A stretch of DNA of 64,000 nucleotides from Vibrio agarilyticus. Lineage in GTDB: Bacteria; Pseudomonadota; Gammaproteobacteria; Enterobacterales; Vibrionaceae. The translations under genes and the position numbers were made by a program. Location of the stretch: assembly GCF_012641465.1 (NCBI RefSeq), contig NZ_JABAIK010000001.1:310001-374000 (forward strand), given 5' to 3'. The notes beneath the pieces were generated by a model. That model was not told the DNA's origin, did not search any database, and worked only from the letters and a program-made list of their open reading frames with translations. Each line of letters opens with the position of its first letter. The first letter of the stretch is position 1. Shown piece after piece: positions 53,487 to 64,000 of this stretch.

Positions 53487-54359
53487 TTACCAGCCTGTTA
53501 CGTCACGCAAAGCGATACCAATATCGGCTAACGACTGAACCGTTTTAACCCCCGCTTCTTCAAGTGCCGCAAATTTATCTTCCGCGGTCCCTTTACCACC
53601 TGAAATAATGGCACCGGCATGCCCCATACGTTTACCTGGAGGCGCCGTAACGCCAGCAATATAGGAAACCACAGGTTTAGTCACATTGGCTTTAATATAC
53701 GCGGCGGCCTCTTCTTCTGCGGTGCCACCAATTTCGCCGATCATCACAATTGCCTCAGTTTCAGGATCTTGCTCAAACAGCGCCAAGATATCGATAAAGT
53801 TAGAGCCTGGAATTGGATCGCCACCGATACCAACGCAAGTTGACTGACCAAAACCTTCGTCTGTGGTTTGCTTAACCGCTTCATAAGTAAGCGTCCCTGA
53901 GCGAGACACAATTCCTACTTTGCCTTTTTTATGAATATGTCCTGGCATAATACCAATTTTACATTCATCTGGCGTAATGATACCTGGGCAGTTAGGGCCT
54001 ATCATGCGGACGCCGGTCTCCTCAAGCTTGACTTTAACATCGACCATATCAAGCGTAGGAATTCCCTCGGTAATGGTGACAATGAGCTCAATACCCGCGT
54101 CGATGGCTTCCAAAATGGCATCTTTACAAAATGGCGCAGGCACATAGATAACGCTTGCGGTCGCACCTGTTGCTTTCACAGCATCACGCACTGTATTAAA
54201 CACAGGCAAACCAAGATGTGTTTGACCGCCTTTGCCCGGCGACACGCCACCCACAAGTTGAGTGCCATAAGCCAATGCTTGCTCAGAGTGGAACGTACCT
54301 TGACCGCCGGTAAACCCTTGGCAGATAACCTTAGTCTCTTTATTAATTAGTATTGACAT
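53487..54359 (-). CDS. sucD: Succinyl-CoA synthetase alpha subunit
   Basis: The catalytic alpha subunit of ADP-forming succinyl-CoA synthetase, the substrate-level phosphorylation step of the TCA cycle. The N-terminal CoA-binding Rossmann fold shows [16 protein letters not shown], and the phosphorylated histidine is in [16 protein letters not shown] (about residue 247). The 290-residue length is standard. The start overlaps the stop of sucC as TAATG, with a GGAGGG site. It is the last gene of the long operon. Confidence 0.97.
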   Translation of the reverse strand: MSILINKETKVICQGFTGGQGTFHSEQALAYGTQLVGGVSPGKGGQTHLGLPVFNTVRDAVKATGATASVIYVPAPFCKDAILEAIDAGIELIVTITEGIPTLDMVDVKVKLEETGVRMIGPNCPGIITPDECKIGIMPGHIHKKGKVGIVSRSGTLTYEAVKQTTDEGFGQSTCVGIGGDPIPGSNFIDILALFEQDPETEAIVMIGEIGGTAEEEAAAYIKANVTKPVVSYIAGVTAPPGKRMGHAGAIISGGKGTAEDKFAALEEAGVKTVQSLADIGIALRDVTGW

Positions 54360-55525
54360 TATTTGCCCTCCGCAGCAGCAACGACTTTTTGTGCAGCATC
54401 GGACAATGACTGGGCTGCAATGATATCCAAACCCGAACTTGCTAGTACTTCACGGCCGAGATCGGCGTTAGTACCTTCAAGACGAACCACCACCGGGACT
54501 TCGACACCCACTTCTTTGACAGCGCCAATAATGCCTTCGGCAATCATATCGCAGCGGACAATACCGCCAAAAATGTTAACCAATACGGCTTTTACATTAC
54601 TGTCAGATAAAATGATTTTGAATGCTTCGGCCACACGCTCTTTCGTCGCACCGCCGCCAACGTCTAAGAAGTTAGCCGGTTTGCCACCGTGCAAATTAAC
54701 AATATCCATGGTTCCCATCGCAAGGCCTGCGCCATTTACCATGCAGCCAACATTGCCATCTAGCGCCACATAATTGAGTTCCCACTGTGCGGCGTGCGCT
54801 TCGCGCTCGTCCTCTTGTGAAGGATCGTGCATTTCGCGCAACTTAGGCTGGCGATACAATGCATTGGAATCAATATTAATTTTGCCATCGAGGCATAACA
54901 GATTGCCTTCACCCGTGATCACTAATGGATTGATTTCAAGCAGAGCCAAATCGTACTGAGTAAACATGTTAGCTAGGCCCAGGAATATTTTGACAAATTG
55001 CTTGATCTGGTCGCCCTGTAGGCCAAGTTTAAACGCCAGTTCACGACCTTGATAGGCTTGCGGCCCCACTAAGGGGTCGATAGCCGCTTTGTGGATCAGC
55101 TCAGGAGTCTCTTCTGCGACTTTCTCAATTTCCACGCCGCCTTCGGTCGATGCCATAAAGACAACTTTGCGACTTGCTCTGTCCACCACGGCGCCAAGAT
55201 ACAGCTCGTTGGCAATACTTGAGGCTTCTTCGACGAGAATTTTAGTTACAGGTTGACCATTGGCATCAGTCTGGTAAGTCACGAGGTTCTGACCGAGCCA
55301 TTTTTGGGCAAAGTCACGAACACCGTCTTTAGTGTCGTGCAATTCGACACCACCGGCCTTACCTCGTCCACCCGCATGGACCTGACATTTAACGACTTTT
55401 TTGGTAGTGCTAATGCGACCTGCCGCTTCAAAAGCTTCTTGCGGCGTATCGCACGCGTATCCTTCTGGGACTGGCAGCCCGAACTCAGCAAACAGCTGTT
55501 TGGCTTGATATTCATGCAAATTCAT
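54359..55525 (-). CDS. sucC: Succinyl-CoA synthetase beta subunit
   Basis: The nucleotide-binding beta subunit of succinyl-CoA synthetase (388 residues). It begins [20 protein letters not shown] with an ATP-grasp fold ([24 protein letters not shown]), and the C-terminal domain has [17 protein letters not shown] and [16 protein letters not shown]. It lies downstream of sucAB in the expected order, but the 334-base gap to sucB holds a repeat copy. Confidence 0.97.
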   Translation of the reverse strand: MNLHEYQAKQLFAEFGLPVPEGYACDTPQEAFEAAGRISTTKKVVKCQVHAGGRGKAGGVELHDTKDGVRDFAQKWLGQNLVTYQTDANGQPVTKILVEEASSIANELYLGAVVDRASRKVVFMASTEGGVEIEKVAEETPELIHKAAIDPLVGPQAYQGRELAFKLGLQGDQIKQFVKIFLGLANMFTQYDLALLEINPLVITGEGNLLCLDGKINIDSNALYRQPKLREMHDPSQEDEREAHAAQWELNYVALDGNVGCMVNGAGLAMGTMDIVNLHGGKPANFLDVGGGATKERVAEAFKIILSDSNVKAVLVNIFGGIVRCDMIAEGIIGAVKEVGVEVPVVVRLEGTNADLGREVLASSGLDIIAAQSLSDAAQKVVAAAEGK

Positions 55526-55859
55526 TGTGATATTCCATTTGTTCTCCCTAACGGGATTCTTTTATCCATCACGCTGCAGGCGGCGCTGCTATCACGTTTT
55601 TGTGGGTCTTCTCAAATAAACTGCAAATACATCCGTCTTACTTGACGTCGCTGCGTTGTTGATTGGCACGAACAAATCTCATCACAAAGCATTACTATGC
55701 TGAAAGGCTTGTTTCGCTTCTTGCCGAGCTGCATCGCCAAATAATTTGGATATACAGTAAGAATAGTGGCAGTTCAATTGAAGGCCAGACGTTGAGCCAG
55801 TCTAGCCTTGCACGCTGACAAGGTCGAGCCATCCACCGTGACTCGACGTTTTAGCGATA
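55526..55859. other. sucB-sucC intercistronic gap with a repeat
   Basis: Most of this unusual 334-base gap is a reversed type A repeat. No gene and no strong terminator were seen, although the repeat could fold and influence transcript processing. Confidence 0.55.
55627..55754 (-). repeat. Diverged type A repeat, reversed, inside the suc operon
   Basis: Plus strand runs ATACATCCGTCTTACTTGA, CGCTGCGTTGTTGATTGGC, AAATCTCATCACAAAGCAT to AATTTGGATATA. Each part is recognisable as the reverse of type A with scattered mismatches. It is more diverged than the minE copy, so insertion is older. Confidence 0.72.
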
Positions 55860-57065
55860 TTAAACGTCTAACAATAGACGTGCTGGGTCTTCCAGTAACT
55901 CTTTAATCGTGACGAGGAATCCGACGGATTCACGTCCATCAATCAAACGGTGGTCATAAGAAAGCGCGAGATACATCATTGGTAAAATTTCGACCTTACC
56001 ATCGACTGCCATAGGGCGGTCTTGGATTTTGTGCATGCCTAAAATCGCCGCTTGAGGCGGGTTAATGATAGGCGTCGACATTAATGAGCCAAACACACCA
56101 CCATTTGTAATGGTAAAGTTACCGCCCATCAATTCATCAACAGTGAGTTTTCCATCGCGACCTTTTACCGCCAGATCTTTAATGCCTTTTTCGATATCAG
56201 CAAAACCAAGGGTGTCGCAATCTTTTAGTACCGGAGTCACCAGACCACGAGGTGTCGATACCGCCATACTAATATCAAAATAGTTATGGTAGACAATATC
56301 ATCACCATCAATAGAGGCATTGATTTCTGGGTAGCGCTTCAAGGCTTCGGTAACCGCTTTGACATAAAACGACATAAAGCCAAGACGTATTCCGTGACGC
56401 TTTTCGAAATGCTCTTGATACTGCTTGCGCAATTCCATAATCGGCTTCATGTTCACTTCATTAAATGTGGTGAGCATGGCAGTACTGTTTTTCGCTTCAA
56501 GCAAGCGGTTTGCCACGGTTTTACGTAAGCGAGTCATTGGTACGCGTTTTTGACTGCGAGCAGTTACTGTGGGTGCCTCTACCGCAGCGACGGATTCATC
56601 TCGACTCGACGCACTGTCAAGGTAGCTCTGCACATCTTCACGAGTAATACGTCCACCCACGCCAGTCCCTTTCACCTGCGTAGGCTCTAAGCCGTGCTCA
56701 GCGAGCAAACGGCGTACGGCTGGACTGAGCGCATCGTTGGACTCTTCCGTTAATACCGCTTTGTGACGCTTATCAGGAGAGGCTTCAGTGGCTTCCGTTG
56801 TGTCTGCGGTTGGCTCGCCAGCCACTGCGCCAAGCTTCAATTTCGCTATCAACTGCTTAGAAAGAACTGTAGCCCCTTCATCTTCAATGATCGCTTCAAG
56901 CACACCAGCATCGGGCGCTGGCACTTCAAGTACCACTTTATCGGTTTCAATATCAACGATGACTTCATCACGCGCGACAGCATCGCCTGGTTTTTTGTGC
57001 CAAGTAGCGACGGTGGCATCGGCCACTGATTCAGGTAAATCTGGAACCAGAATTTCAATTGTCAT
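55860..57065 (-). CDS. sucB: 2-oxoglutarate dehydrogenase E2 (dihydrolipoyl succinyltransferase)
   Basis: The core of the 2-oxoglutarate dehydrogenase complex (401 residues). The lipoyl domain shows [12 protein letters not shown] with the lipoylated lysine (about residue 43). A peripheral-subunit-binding domain follows ([20 protein letters not shown]). The catalytic domain ends [19 protein letters not shown] with the catalytic His. The start lies 28 bases downstream of the sucA stop. It works with SucA and the lipoamide dehydrogenase encoded elsewhere. Confidence 0.97.
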   Translation of the reverse strand: MTIEILVPDLPESVADATVATWHKKPGDAVARDEVIVDIETDKVVLEVPAPDAGVLEAIIEDEGATVLSKQLIAKLKLGAVAGEPTADTTEATEASPDKRHKAVLTEESNDALSPAVRRLLAEHGLEPTQVKGTGVGGRITREDVQSYLDSASSRDESVAAVEAPTVTARSQKRVPMTRLRKTVANRLLEAKNSTAMLTTFNEVNMKPIMELRKQYQEHFEKRHGIRLGFMSFYVKAVTEALKRYPEINASIDGDDIVYHNYFDISMAVSTPRGLVTPVLKDCDTLGFADIEKGIKDLAVKGRDGKLTVDELMGGNFTITNGGVFGSLMSTPIINPPQAAILGMHKIQDRPMAVDGKVEILPMMYLALSYDHRLIDGRESVGFLVTIKELLEDPARLLLDV

Positions 57066-57092
57066 ATCTGTTTCTTCCTTTACTTCTCGTTC

Positions 57093-59918
57093 TTAATTCG
57101 ACGCGGTCGAATTTACGTTGAGTGCGTCTTCAATCAACGCCTTTTGTTGTTTTAAATGCACGGACATGTATCCGACCGCAGGCGATGCTGATGCGGGGCG
57201 ACCGGCATAATGCAAGGGTGCGTGATTCGGAATTGCGGCGCGGAAATTGTGTTGACTACAGTACCAAGCCCCTTGATTTTGGGGCTCTTCTTGACACCAG
57301 ACATAATCAATAACATTGTCGTACGGTGCAATAGCGGCTTTGACCTGTTCAATTGGGAACGGATAGAGCTGCTCAATACGCACGATAGCCACATCAAATT
57401 GCTCATTCTTACGGCGCTGATCAAGCAAGTCGTAATAGACTTTGCCAGAGCAGAAAACCACTCGCTTCACCTCGGCAGGATTTAGCTCATCGATTTCACC
57501 AATTGCAGGAAGGAAATTACCCGCAGAAAGATCTTCAAGGCTCGAAGTACACAATGGATGACGCAACAAAGATTTTGGTGACATCACAATCAACGGACGA
57601 CGCATTGGTCGCACAACTTGGCGACGGATCATGTGGTACACCTGAGCCGGAGTCGACGGCACGACCACCTGCATATTTTGCTCGGCGCAAAGCTGCAAAT
57701 AGCGCTCAAGACGAGCTGATGAGTGTTCTGGTCCCTGTCCTTCATAGCCATGTGGTAATAACATTGTTAACCCACATAACCTTGCCCACTTTTGCTCACC
57801 AGAGGAGATAAATTGATCAATGACCACTTGTGCGCCATTGGCAAAATCACCAAATTGCGCCTCCCAAATGGTCAATCCACTCGGCTCTGCCGTCGCGTAA
57901 CCGTATTCAAACGCCAGAACGGCTTCTTCAGACAAAACAGAGTCAAAAACTTGGAATGGACCTTGTTTATCATGAATATTACACAGTGGAATGTAGGTAC
58001 TCGCATCCAACTGATTATGCAAAACTGAATGGCGATGGAAGAAAGTACCGCGACCAGAATCCTGACCAGAAAGGCGGATGCGTTTACCTTCATCCACCAG
58101 CGTGGCATACGCTAATGTTTCAGCCATACCCCAATCGAGCGGTTTTTCACCGTTCATCATCGCGATGCGGTCGTTATAAAGCTTATTGACTCGGCTGTGC
58201 AGCTTATGACTCTCAGGGTACTGACACAAACGCATACCAAGCTCAATCAAACGCTGCTCGTCAAATTGATTTGCCCAACTGATATCCCAATCATGGTTGA
58301 GATACGGCGACCAGTCGACAGAATGCAGCGCCATAGGTCGCCACTCTTTGACCACCACCTCGCCACGATCCAGCGCATCACGATACTCGTTGATCATCTG
58401 AGTGGCAGTTTCGATATCACACTCATGGCGATCGATTAGTATATCGGCATAGAGTTTACGTGGGGTTGGGTGCTTCTTAATTTTCTGATACATGAGCGGC
58501 TGAGTCGCGTTTGGTTCATCCGCTTCATTGTGACCATGACGACGATAACAGACGAGATCAATCACGACGTCACGTTTAAATTCATTGCGATAATCCAGTG
58601 CCAAGCGTGTAACAAATGCCACCGCTTCTGGATCGTCCGAATTCACATGAAAAATGGGCGCTTGCACCATTTTTGCAATATCGGTGCAATACATCGTTGA
58701 GCGAGTATCACGAGGGTTTGATGTGGTAAAACCAACTTGGTTGTTGATCACAACACGCACCGTGCCACCGACTTGAAAACCGCGCGCTTGCGACATATTA
58801 AAGGTTTCTGCGACAACGCCTTGTCCTGCAATTGCAGAATCACCATGAATCGTGATTGGTAGTACTTTCGCACCAATATTGTCACCCAAGCGGTCTTGAC
58901 GTGCTCGTACAGAGCCCATCACCACTGGATTGACGATTTCAAGATGTGAGGGATTAAACGCGAGCGCCAAGTGGACATCACCACCGGGTGTGGCGAAATC
59001 GGCAGAGAAGCCTTGGTGATATTTCACATCGCCAGTGCCCCATGTCTCATCATGTTTACCGGCAAATTCATCAAACAAGTCTTGCGGCTTCTTACCCAGT
59101 ACATTAACCAGCATGTTAAGACGGCCACGGTGAGCCATACCGATGACGACTTCACGCATTCCCGTTGCCCCAGCATGACGAATGAGTTCTTTCATCATCG
59201 GGATCATCGCATCTCCCCCTTCGAGAGAGAAACGTTTCGCGCCAGGGAACTTAGCACCAAGGTAACGCTCAAGCCCTTCTGCCGCGGTCAACTCTTCCAA
59301 AAAGGTGACTTTTTCTTGTTCGGTGAAATGTGGCTGACCAATAACCGATTCTAACCGTTGTTGAATCCAACGTTTTTGCTCGGTATCGACAATGTGCATA
59401 TATTCTGCACCAATCGAACCACAATAAATTTTACCCAGTGCATCAACGATATCGCGTAACGCCATGGTCTCTTTGCCAATCGCAAATGAACCGACATTAA
59501 AACTCTCATCAAAATCGTCTTGGGTCAGTGAATGGAATGCGGGCGATAGCTCCGCAACTTGAGGACGCTGCCATAAACCAAGCGGATCAAGCTTTGCGGC
59601 TTCATGGCCACGAAAACGATATGCATTGATTAATTGCAGTACTTTTACTTGTTTTGCATCGACATCGGGGTCACTAACTTGGACATTGTAATGCTTTGTT
59701 TCTTGAGCTAAACGTCGGAAGTAATCACGAATACGCGAGTGTGGCTGTTCTGCCACTTCATCGACGGGTTTTGGTAACCCTTCAAAGACACGTATCCACT
59801 CCTCACTTACCAGATCGGGATCACTCAGATACAGTTCGTAGAGATCTTCTACATACGTTGCATTGGCGCCAGCCAAGTGTGAAGACTCGAGCCATGCCTT
59901 CATCACGCCGTTGTGCAT
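57093..59918 (-). CDS. sucA: 2-oxoglutarate dehydrogenase E1
   Basis: The thiamine-diphosphate-dependent E1 subunit that decarboxylates 2-oxoglutarate (941 residues). The N terminus KAWLESSHLAGANATYVEDLYELY matches E. coli SucA. ThDP and substrate motifs include GMAHRGRLNMLVNVLG, HGDSAIAGQGVVAETFN and VDLVCYRRHGHNEADEP. The C-terminal EAQFGDFANGAQVVIDQFI belongs to the pyrimidine-binding domain. It lies 95 bases downstream of sdhB, as in enterobacteria. Confidence 0.97.
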   Translation of the reverse strand: MHNGVMKAWLESSHLAGANATYVEDLYELYLSDPDLVSEEWIRVFEGLPKPVDEVAEQPHSRIRDYFRRLAQETKHYNVQVSDPDVDAKQVKVLQLINAYRFRGHEAAKLDPLGLWQRPQVAELSPAFHSLTQDDFDESFNVGSFAIGKETMALRDIVDALGKIYCGSIGAEYMHIVDTEQKRWIQQRLESVIGQPHFTEQEKVTFLEELTAAEGLERYLGAKFPGAKRFSLEGGDAMIPMMKELIRHAGATGMREVVIGMAHRGRLNMLVNVLGKKPQDLFDEFAGKHDETWGTGDVKYHQGFSADFATPGGDVHLALAFNPSHLEIVNPVVMGSVRARQDRLGDNIGAKVLPITIHGDSAIAGQGVVAETFNMSQARGFQVGGTVRVVINNQVGFTTSNPRDTRSTMYCTDIAKMVQAPIFHVNSDDPEAVAFVTRLALDYRNEFKRDVVIDLVCYRRHGHNEADEPNATQPLMYQKIKKHPTPRKLYADILIDRHECDIETATQMINEYRDALDRGEVVVKEWRPMALHSVDWSPYLNHDWDISWANQFDEQRLIELGMRLCQYPESHKLHSRVNKLYNDRIAMMNGEKPLDWGMAETLAYATLVDEGKRIRLSGQDSGRGTFFHRHSVLHNQLDASTYIPLCNIHDKQGPFQVFDSVLSEEAVLAFEYGYATAEPSGLTIWEAQFGDFANGAQVVIDQFISSGEQKWARLCGLTMLLPHGYEGQGPEHSSARLERYLQLCAEQNMQVVVPSTPAQVYHMIRRQVVRPMRRPLIVMSPKSLLRHPLCTSSLEDLSAGNFLPAIGEIDELNPAEVKRVVFCSGKVYYDLLDQRRKNEQFDVAIVRIEQLYPFPIEQVKAAIAPYDNVIDYVWCQEEPQNQGAWYCSQHNFRAAIPNHAPLHYAGRPASASPAVGYMSVHLKQQKALIEDALNVNSTASN

Positions 59919-60013
59919 ATTTTCCCTTAACCAGTAGTTTTCACACTCGCAGCCATCACGGCTGCGTTATTGGATGCTGACGAGTTAACGCCAGCAATTA
60001 TTATTCTAATGAG

Positions 60014-60724
60014 TTACACCGAGCGGTTGACCAACATTGTCTTAATGTGACCAATCGCTTTTGTCGGATTTAGCCCCTTAGGACAAACACTGACACAATT
60101 CATAATGCCATGGCAACGAAAAACACTAAATGCATCATCAAGATCACTTAATCGTTCATCGGTTGCCGTATCGCGGCTATCAATAAGCCAACGATAGGCG
60201 GCAAGTAATCCTGCGGGGCCAATGAATTTGTCTGGATTCCACCAAAATGACGGACACGACGTTGTGCAACACGCGCACATGATGCATTCGTACAACCCAT
60301 CCAAATGCGCACGCTCTTCTGGCGATTGCAAGTTTTCACGCGAAGGCGGTAAGGCACCATCGGAGATCAAGAAAGGCTTCACTTTAGCGTAGTTATCGTA
60401 AAACTGAGTCATATCGACAATAAGATCGCGTACAACAGGCAAGCCTGGCAACGGTCTAATCACCACTTTATCGCCTTTAAGCGCAGACAATGGCGTAATG
60501 CACGCTAGGCCATTTTTGCCATTCATATTCAAACCGTCTGAGCCACAAACCCCCTCTCGGCAAGAACGACGAAAAGCTATCGATGGATCTTGCTCTTTCA
60601 ACAGAATAAGCGCGTCGAGTACCATCATATCTGAGCCTTCTTCGACTTCAAGCTGATAGTCTTTCATGTAAGGCTTAGTGTCTACATCCGGATTGTAACG
60701 ATATACTGAGAAGTTTAATTTCAT
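60014..60724 (-). CDS. sdhB: Succinate dehydrogenase iron-sulfur subunit
   Basis: The electron-transfer subunit of complex II (236 residues). The [2Fe-2S] cysteines are in SCREGVCGSDGLNMNGKNGLAC-like order (CREGVCGSDG, then LACI). The [4Fe-4S] and [3Fe-4S] motifs are CIMCACCTTSCPSFW and CHGIMNCVSVCPKGLNP. It follows sdhA by 15 bases and precedes sucA. Confidence 0.97.
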   Translation of the reverse strand: MKLNFSVYRYNPDVDTKPYMKDYQLEVEEGSDMMVLDALILLKEQDPSIAFRRSCREGVCGSDGLNMNGKNGLACITPLSALKGDKVVIRPLPGLPVVRDLIVDMTQFYDNYAKVKPFLISDGALPPSRENLQSPEERAHLDGLYECIMCACCTTSCPSFWWNPDKFIGPAGLLAAYRWLIDSRDTATDERLSDLDDAFSVFRCHGIMNCVSVCPKGLNPTKAIGHIKTMLVNRSV

Positions 60725-60739
60725 GCGGTTGTCCTCCTT

Positions 60740-62506
60740 CTAGTATGTACGCACTTTCGGTGGGAACGCATCACGATAAACTGGCGCCATATTAACGTCA
60801 CGTTTCGTCATTTGCTCCGTTTCCGGATTGTAGATGGAGTGGCATAGCCAGTTATCATCATCACGCTCTGGATAATCAAACCGCGCGTGCGCGCCGCGAC
60901 TCTCGGTTCGATAATTCGCCGCGACAGCGGTCGAATAGGCGGTTTCCATTAGATTATCAAGTTCCAAACACTCAATGCGCTGAGTATTAAACTCACTTGA
61001 CTTATCCGCTAAGTGGGCTTCTTTTAAACGCTGGCGAATCGTTTTGAGCTCTTCCAGTCCGGTGGCCATTGCATCACCTTCTCGGAACACCGAGAAACTA
61101 TTTTGCATGCAGCGCTGCAAATCTTTGCGAATTTGCGCGGGATCTTCGCCACTTTGGCTATTTTCCCAACGCATCGTTCGAGCAAGAGAAGCCTCAATGT
61201 CTGAGTCGCTCGCTGGACGAGCTTCGCTTTGCGCCGCTAACGTTTCACCTAAATGCAACCCTGTTGCACGACCAAACACCACTAAATCAAGCAGCGAGTT
61301 CCCGCCAAGACGGTTTGCACCATGCACCGATACAGATGCAATTTCACCACACGCAAACAAACCTTGCACATCAACATCAGCACCATTTGCGGTTTGTTTG
61401 ATGGCTTGACCAGAGACTTGAGTCGGCACGCCACCCATCATGTAATGACACGTTGGGATCACAGGGATCGGCTCTTTAACTGGATCCACATGGGCAAATG
61501 TGCGCGATAATTCACAAATACCCGGAAGTCGTGATTCTAAGACATCCTTACCAAGATGATCGAGTTTGAGTTTAATATGCGGCCCCCAAGGACCATCACA
61601 GCCGCGCCCTTCGCGAATTTCGATCATCATCGAGCGTGCGACGACATCTCGACCTGCTAAATCTTTGGCGTTCGGCGCATAACGCTCCATGAAGCGTTCC
61701 CCATCTTTATTCAGTAGGTAACCGCCTTCGCCACGACATCCTTCCGTCACGAGCACACCAGCGCCAGCAATACCTGTTGGATGGAATTGCCACATTTCCA
61801 TATCTTGCATTGGCACGCCTGCGCGCAACGCCATTCCAACACCATCACCCGTATTGATATGCGCGTTGGTGGTTGATGCATAAATCCGCCCAGCGCCGCC
61901 TGTGGCCAAAATCGTCGCTTTGGCTTTGAAGTAGCAAATCTCGCCAGTTTCCATACACAATGCGGTACAACCAAGGACTACGCCATCTTGATTTTTTACC
62001 AAATCCAAAGCGTACCATTCAGAAAAAATCGTTGTCTTATGCTTGACGTTCTGCTGGTAAAGAGTATGAAGCAGAGCATGTCCTGTGCGGTCTGCCGCCG
62101 CAGCGGTGCGCGCAGCTTGCTCGCCACCAAATTCTTTTGACTGCCCGCCAAAGGGGCGTTGGTAAATCGTTCCGTCTTCGAAACGTGAAAACGGCAAGCC
62201 CATTTTCTCAAGTTCAATAACTGATTCGGGCCCGGTTTTGCACATATATTCGATCGCATTTTGATCGCCAATATAATCCGACCCCTTTACGGTGTCGTAC
62301 ATATGCCACTGCCAGTTATCTTGATGGGAATTGCCTAACGCAACGGTGATCCCACCTTGAGCCGACACCGTGTGTGAGCGCGTTGGAAATACCTTAGACA
62401 GCAACGCGCAACTTAAACCTTGCGCTGAAATTTGCAACGCAGCGCGCATGCCTGCGCCACCAGCACCAATCACGACAGCGTCAAACTCTCTTACTGGAAT
62501 CGTCAT
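60740..62506 (-). CDS. sdhA: Succinate dehydrogenase flavoprotein subunit
   Basis: The catalytic FAD-carrying subunit of complex II (588 residues) that oxidises succinate to fumarate. [15 protein letters not shown] is the dinucleotide-binding fold; the histidine for covalent FAD is in [12 protein letters not shown] (about residue 45). The active-site arginine and histidines lie in the [10 protein letters not shown] region and in [15 protein letters not shown]. The start is directly after the sdhD stop. Confidence 0.97.
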   Translation of the reverse strand: MTIPVREFDAVVIGAGGAGMRAALQISAQGLSCALLSKVFPTRSHTVSAQGGITVALGNSHQDNWQWHMYDTVKGSDYIGDQNAIEYMCKTGPESVIELEKMGLPFSRFEDGTIYQRPFGGQSKEFGGEQAARTAAAADRTGHALLHTLYQQNVKHKTTIFSEWYALDLVKNQDGVVLGCTALCMETGEICYFKAKATILATGGAGRIYASTTNAHINTGDGVGMALRAGVPMQDMEMWQFHPTGIAGAGVLVTEGCRGEGGYLLNKDGERFMERYAPNAKDLAGRDVVARSMMIEIREGRGCDGPWGPHIKLKLDHLGKDVLESRLPGICELSRTFAHVDPVKEPIPVIPTCHYMMGGVPTQVSGQAIKQTANGADVDVQGLFACGEIASVSVHGANRLGGNSLLDLVVFGRATGLHLGETLAAQSEARPASDSDIEASLARTMRWENSQSGEDPAQIRKDLQRCMQNSFSVFREGDAMATGLEELKTIRQRLKEAHLADKSSEFNTQRIECLELDNLMETAYSTAVAANYRTESRGAHARFDYPERDDDNWLCHSIYNPETEQMTKRDVNMAPVYRDAFPPKVRTY

Positions 62507-62851
62507 TTACGCACCCCACAAAATAAATAGACCAGAGAAAAAATAGCCAAACAGCACCACAACCACGGCTAATTGCACAACACTGCGTAATAGAGCAGGT
62601 TTTACGTAATCGGTTAAAACTTGCCAAATGCCAATCCACGCGTGGATCATGATGCATGCAAGCGTCACCATGGTAAAAATTTTGGTAAAGCCGCTGTCAA
62701 AAAACTGCGTCCAAGTGGTGTAGGAAATATCAGTAAAGGCACAAAAACTGATCACATAAATGGTGTAAAGGGTCATGATGATGGCGGAGGCACGGATCAA
62801 AATAAAATCATGCACCCCGTTTCTGCCAAGGGAGGACACTTGCTTTACCAT
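62507..62851 (-). CDS. sdhD: Succinate dehydrogenase membrane anchor subunit
   Basis: A 114-residue inner-membrane protein with three helices that, with SdhC, binds heme b and ubiquinone. IRASAIIMTLYTIYVISF opens the first helix, IMIHAWIGIWQVLTDYVK contains the heme-ligand histidine and the quinone-site Asp-Tyr, and LAVVVVLFGYFFSGLFILWG is the last helix. It overlaps the sdhC stop by 7 bases. Confidence 0.95.
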   Translation of the reverse strand: MVKQVSSLGRNGVHDFILIRASAIIMTLYTIYVISFCAFTDISYTTWTQFFDSGFTKIFTMVTLACIMIHAWIGIWQVLTDYVKPALLRSVVQLAVVVVLFGYFFSGLFILWGA

Positions 62852-63237
62852 ACTAAAATCCCTCCCAGCAGTGATAGCACGACAGTCGCACCAAAGACCA
62901 CTTTGGCCGACTGTGCGCCGCTTTCTAATTCTTCAAAATGCCCAAGATCCATCAGTAAATGGCGAATGCCACCAGCGATGTGATAGGCAAGTGCAGTCAG
63001 AATGCCCCAAAGGACAAACTTAACCAAAACGTGCCCTACTAAGGCACTCGCTTGGTCAAAGCCTTGCGGCGAGGACAATGAGATCGACAGCAACCACAAC
63101 AATATTCCGATTGCAATAAACGTGATCACACCGCTGATTCGGTGCACGATCGACGCGATTGCAGAAATCGGAAAGTGAATGGTCTGCAAATCGAGATTAA
63201 CAGGTCTGGACTTTCTTTCTTTCACGGGCTTGCTCAC
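62845..63237 (-). CDS. sdhC: Succinate dehydrogenase cytochrome b556 subunit
   Basis: The large membrane anchor of complex II (131 residues, three helices). PVNLDLQTIHFP is the conserved N terminus, SIVHRISGVITFI carries the quinone-site Ser and Arg, and ALAYHIAGGIRHLLMD contains the heme histidine. The frame is open to 63315, but GTG 63237 has GGAG four bases upstream and matches the family length. It is the first gene of sdhCDAB-sucABCD. Confidence 0.93.
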   Translation of the reverse strand: MSKPVKERKSRPVNLDLQTIHFPISAIASIVHRISGVITFIAIGILLWLLSISLSSPQGFDQASALVGHVLVKFVLWGILTALAYHIAGGIRHLLMDLGHFEELESGAQSAKVVFGATVVLSLLGGILVW

Positions 63238-63633
63238 TCTGCTCCATTGGGCATTTATAGTTATGAATAAAAATTGATGCCAACCCATCGAAATTAACAT
63301 TTTATTAACACTCATAATGGCTTATTCGGCCACTTTAATGTAAACAAGTTGTTAACAAACAAGACTCAAAAAATCAGCTACAATTGCCAGCAAGCCCTGA
63401 AACGATAAGGATTGAACCATTATTTACTTTGTCACTATACGGACCGCAACATTCTAATACAATTGATGTAACAATTTTTGCTACATAGGACGAATTTTTA
63501 ACATTATCGATGTAAAAAATCATAACAAGTGCACACATCGGCGGAGAAAAATTGACTTTATTAACGAACAGACGTACAAATTTGACACGCAAAACATCCT
63601 GGACGGATTAAATAAAACATAAAGGAGATTGTT
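63238..63633. promoter_or_regulatory. Divergent control region of sdhC and gltA
   Basis: A 396-base gap between the divergent TCA genes. For sdhC, TTGTAT (63457-63462) and TATAGT (63434-63439) are 17 bases apart when read leftward. AT-rich GTTAAC-type repeats near 63342-63360 (AAGTTGTTAACAAAC) resemble ArcA-type sites, which control this locus in E. coli; binding here is inferred. Confidence 0.5.
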
Positions 63634-64000
63634 ATGGCAGATATGAAAGCGACCCTTCACGTAGAAGGTCACGCGCCAATCGAGCTGCCAATTATGGATG
63701 GAACCTTAGGGAACCCTGTAATTGACGTTCGTAAGCTGGGAGCAAACGGCTACTTCACTTTTGATCCTGGTTTTCTTGCCACTGCATCTTGCGAATCTCA
63801 GATCACTTTCATCGATGGCGGGAAAGGCATTTTGCTTCACCGCGGTTTTCCCATCGATCAGCTAGCGAACAACGCTGACTACCTTGAGGTCTGTTATATT
63901 CTTCTCTACGGCGAAGCCCCAACCCGCGAGCAGTACGAACAATTTAAAACAACGGTTACCCGCCATACTATGGTTCACGAGCAAATCGCGAGCTTTTTCC
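63634..64000 (+). CDS. gltA: Citrate synthase, N-terminal part (cut by window edge)
   Basis: The first 122 residues of type II citrate synthase, which condenses acetyl-CoA and oxaloacetate. [40 protein letters not shown] and [12 protein letters not shown] match the gammaproteobacterial enzyme. The catalytic residues lie beyond the window. AAAGGAGATT precedes the start. It is divergent from sdhC, the standard arrangement. Confidence 0.96.
   Translation, partial: MADMKATLHVEGHAPIELPIMDGTLGNPVIDVRKLGANGYFTFDPGFLATASCESQITFIDGGKGILLHRGFPIDQLANNADYLEVCYILLYGEAPTREQYEQFKTTVTRHTMVHEQIASFF

Overview
The window reads as chromosomal DNA of a marine or halophilic gammaproteobacterium of the Vibrionaceae, perhaps Salinivibrio-like. 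This rests on gene order (minCDE-rnd-fadD; tsaB-yoaA; yecM/argS; sdhCDAB-sucABCD divergent from gltA), on protein similarity I recognise to Vibrio and Escherichia, and on many copies of a short interspersed repeat with TATACCC...GGGTATA ends. The species cannot be proved from the sequence alone.

Layout. 1-5.8 kb holds ordinary chromosomal genes: a partial arylamine N-acetyltransferase, a family 9 glycosyltransferase, a flavodoxin-type oxidoreductase, an AraC/GyrI-type regulator divergent from a PLP aminotransferase, a GNAT acetyltransferase and a DUF2255 protein. 5,862-28,710 is a 22.8-kb mobile island. 28.8-45.6 kb is chromosome again: folD, an MltB-type lytic transglycosylase, ycgL, minCDE, rnd, fadD, an alpha/beta hydrolase, tsaB, yoaA, purU, yecM, argS, a HIT protein and a FeoC-like protein. 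45.6-50.9 kb has repeats, a candidate small RNA and a large membrane sensor fused to an AraC domain. 50.9-53.4 kb is the zinc uptake locus znuA/znuCB with a Zur box. 53.5-64 kb is the TCA-cycle block sdhCDAB-sucABCD with gltA divergent.

The island is the main discovery. It sits inside, not next to, a tRNA-Arg(UCU) gene. The tRNA is cut in the T loop: 56 nt of its 5' part lie at 28,711-28,766 and its 3' part at 5,837-5,861, with the 4-bp target sequence AACC at both edges. The two island ends are a perfect 16-bp inverted repeat, CTTATATTAGGTTAAT. The ends carry no tRNA sequence, so insertion does not restore the gene, which is the usual outcome for tRNA-targeting elements. Instead the island carries a complete second tRNA-Arg(UCU) gene just inside its right end, with its own promoter and terminator. 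That spare tRNA is interrupted between U36 and A37 by a 237-nt group I intron whose core resembles the cyanobacterial tRNA-Leu intron. The spare and the broken gene differ by two covarying base pairs in the T stem. The island therefore appears to destroy a host tRNA gene and supply a self-splicing replacement, which could make its loss costly to the host.

The island's right arm is a mobility module read leftward: a 480-aa tyrosine recombinase, a translationally coupled 1118-aa second tyrosine recombinase with a Cys-rich tail, and a coiled-coil protein. After a strong terminator come a serine recombinase, a small coiled-coil protein and a RecD2-like helicase. The left arm is cargo: a complete type I restriction-modification system (hsdM-hsdS-hsdR) with a YgjP-type metalloprotease, a Hanks-type protein kinase paired with a TPR-like protein (a candidate unrecognised defence pair), a ParB/DGQHR-like pair and a small frameshifted gene.
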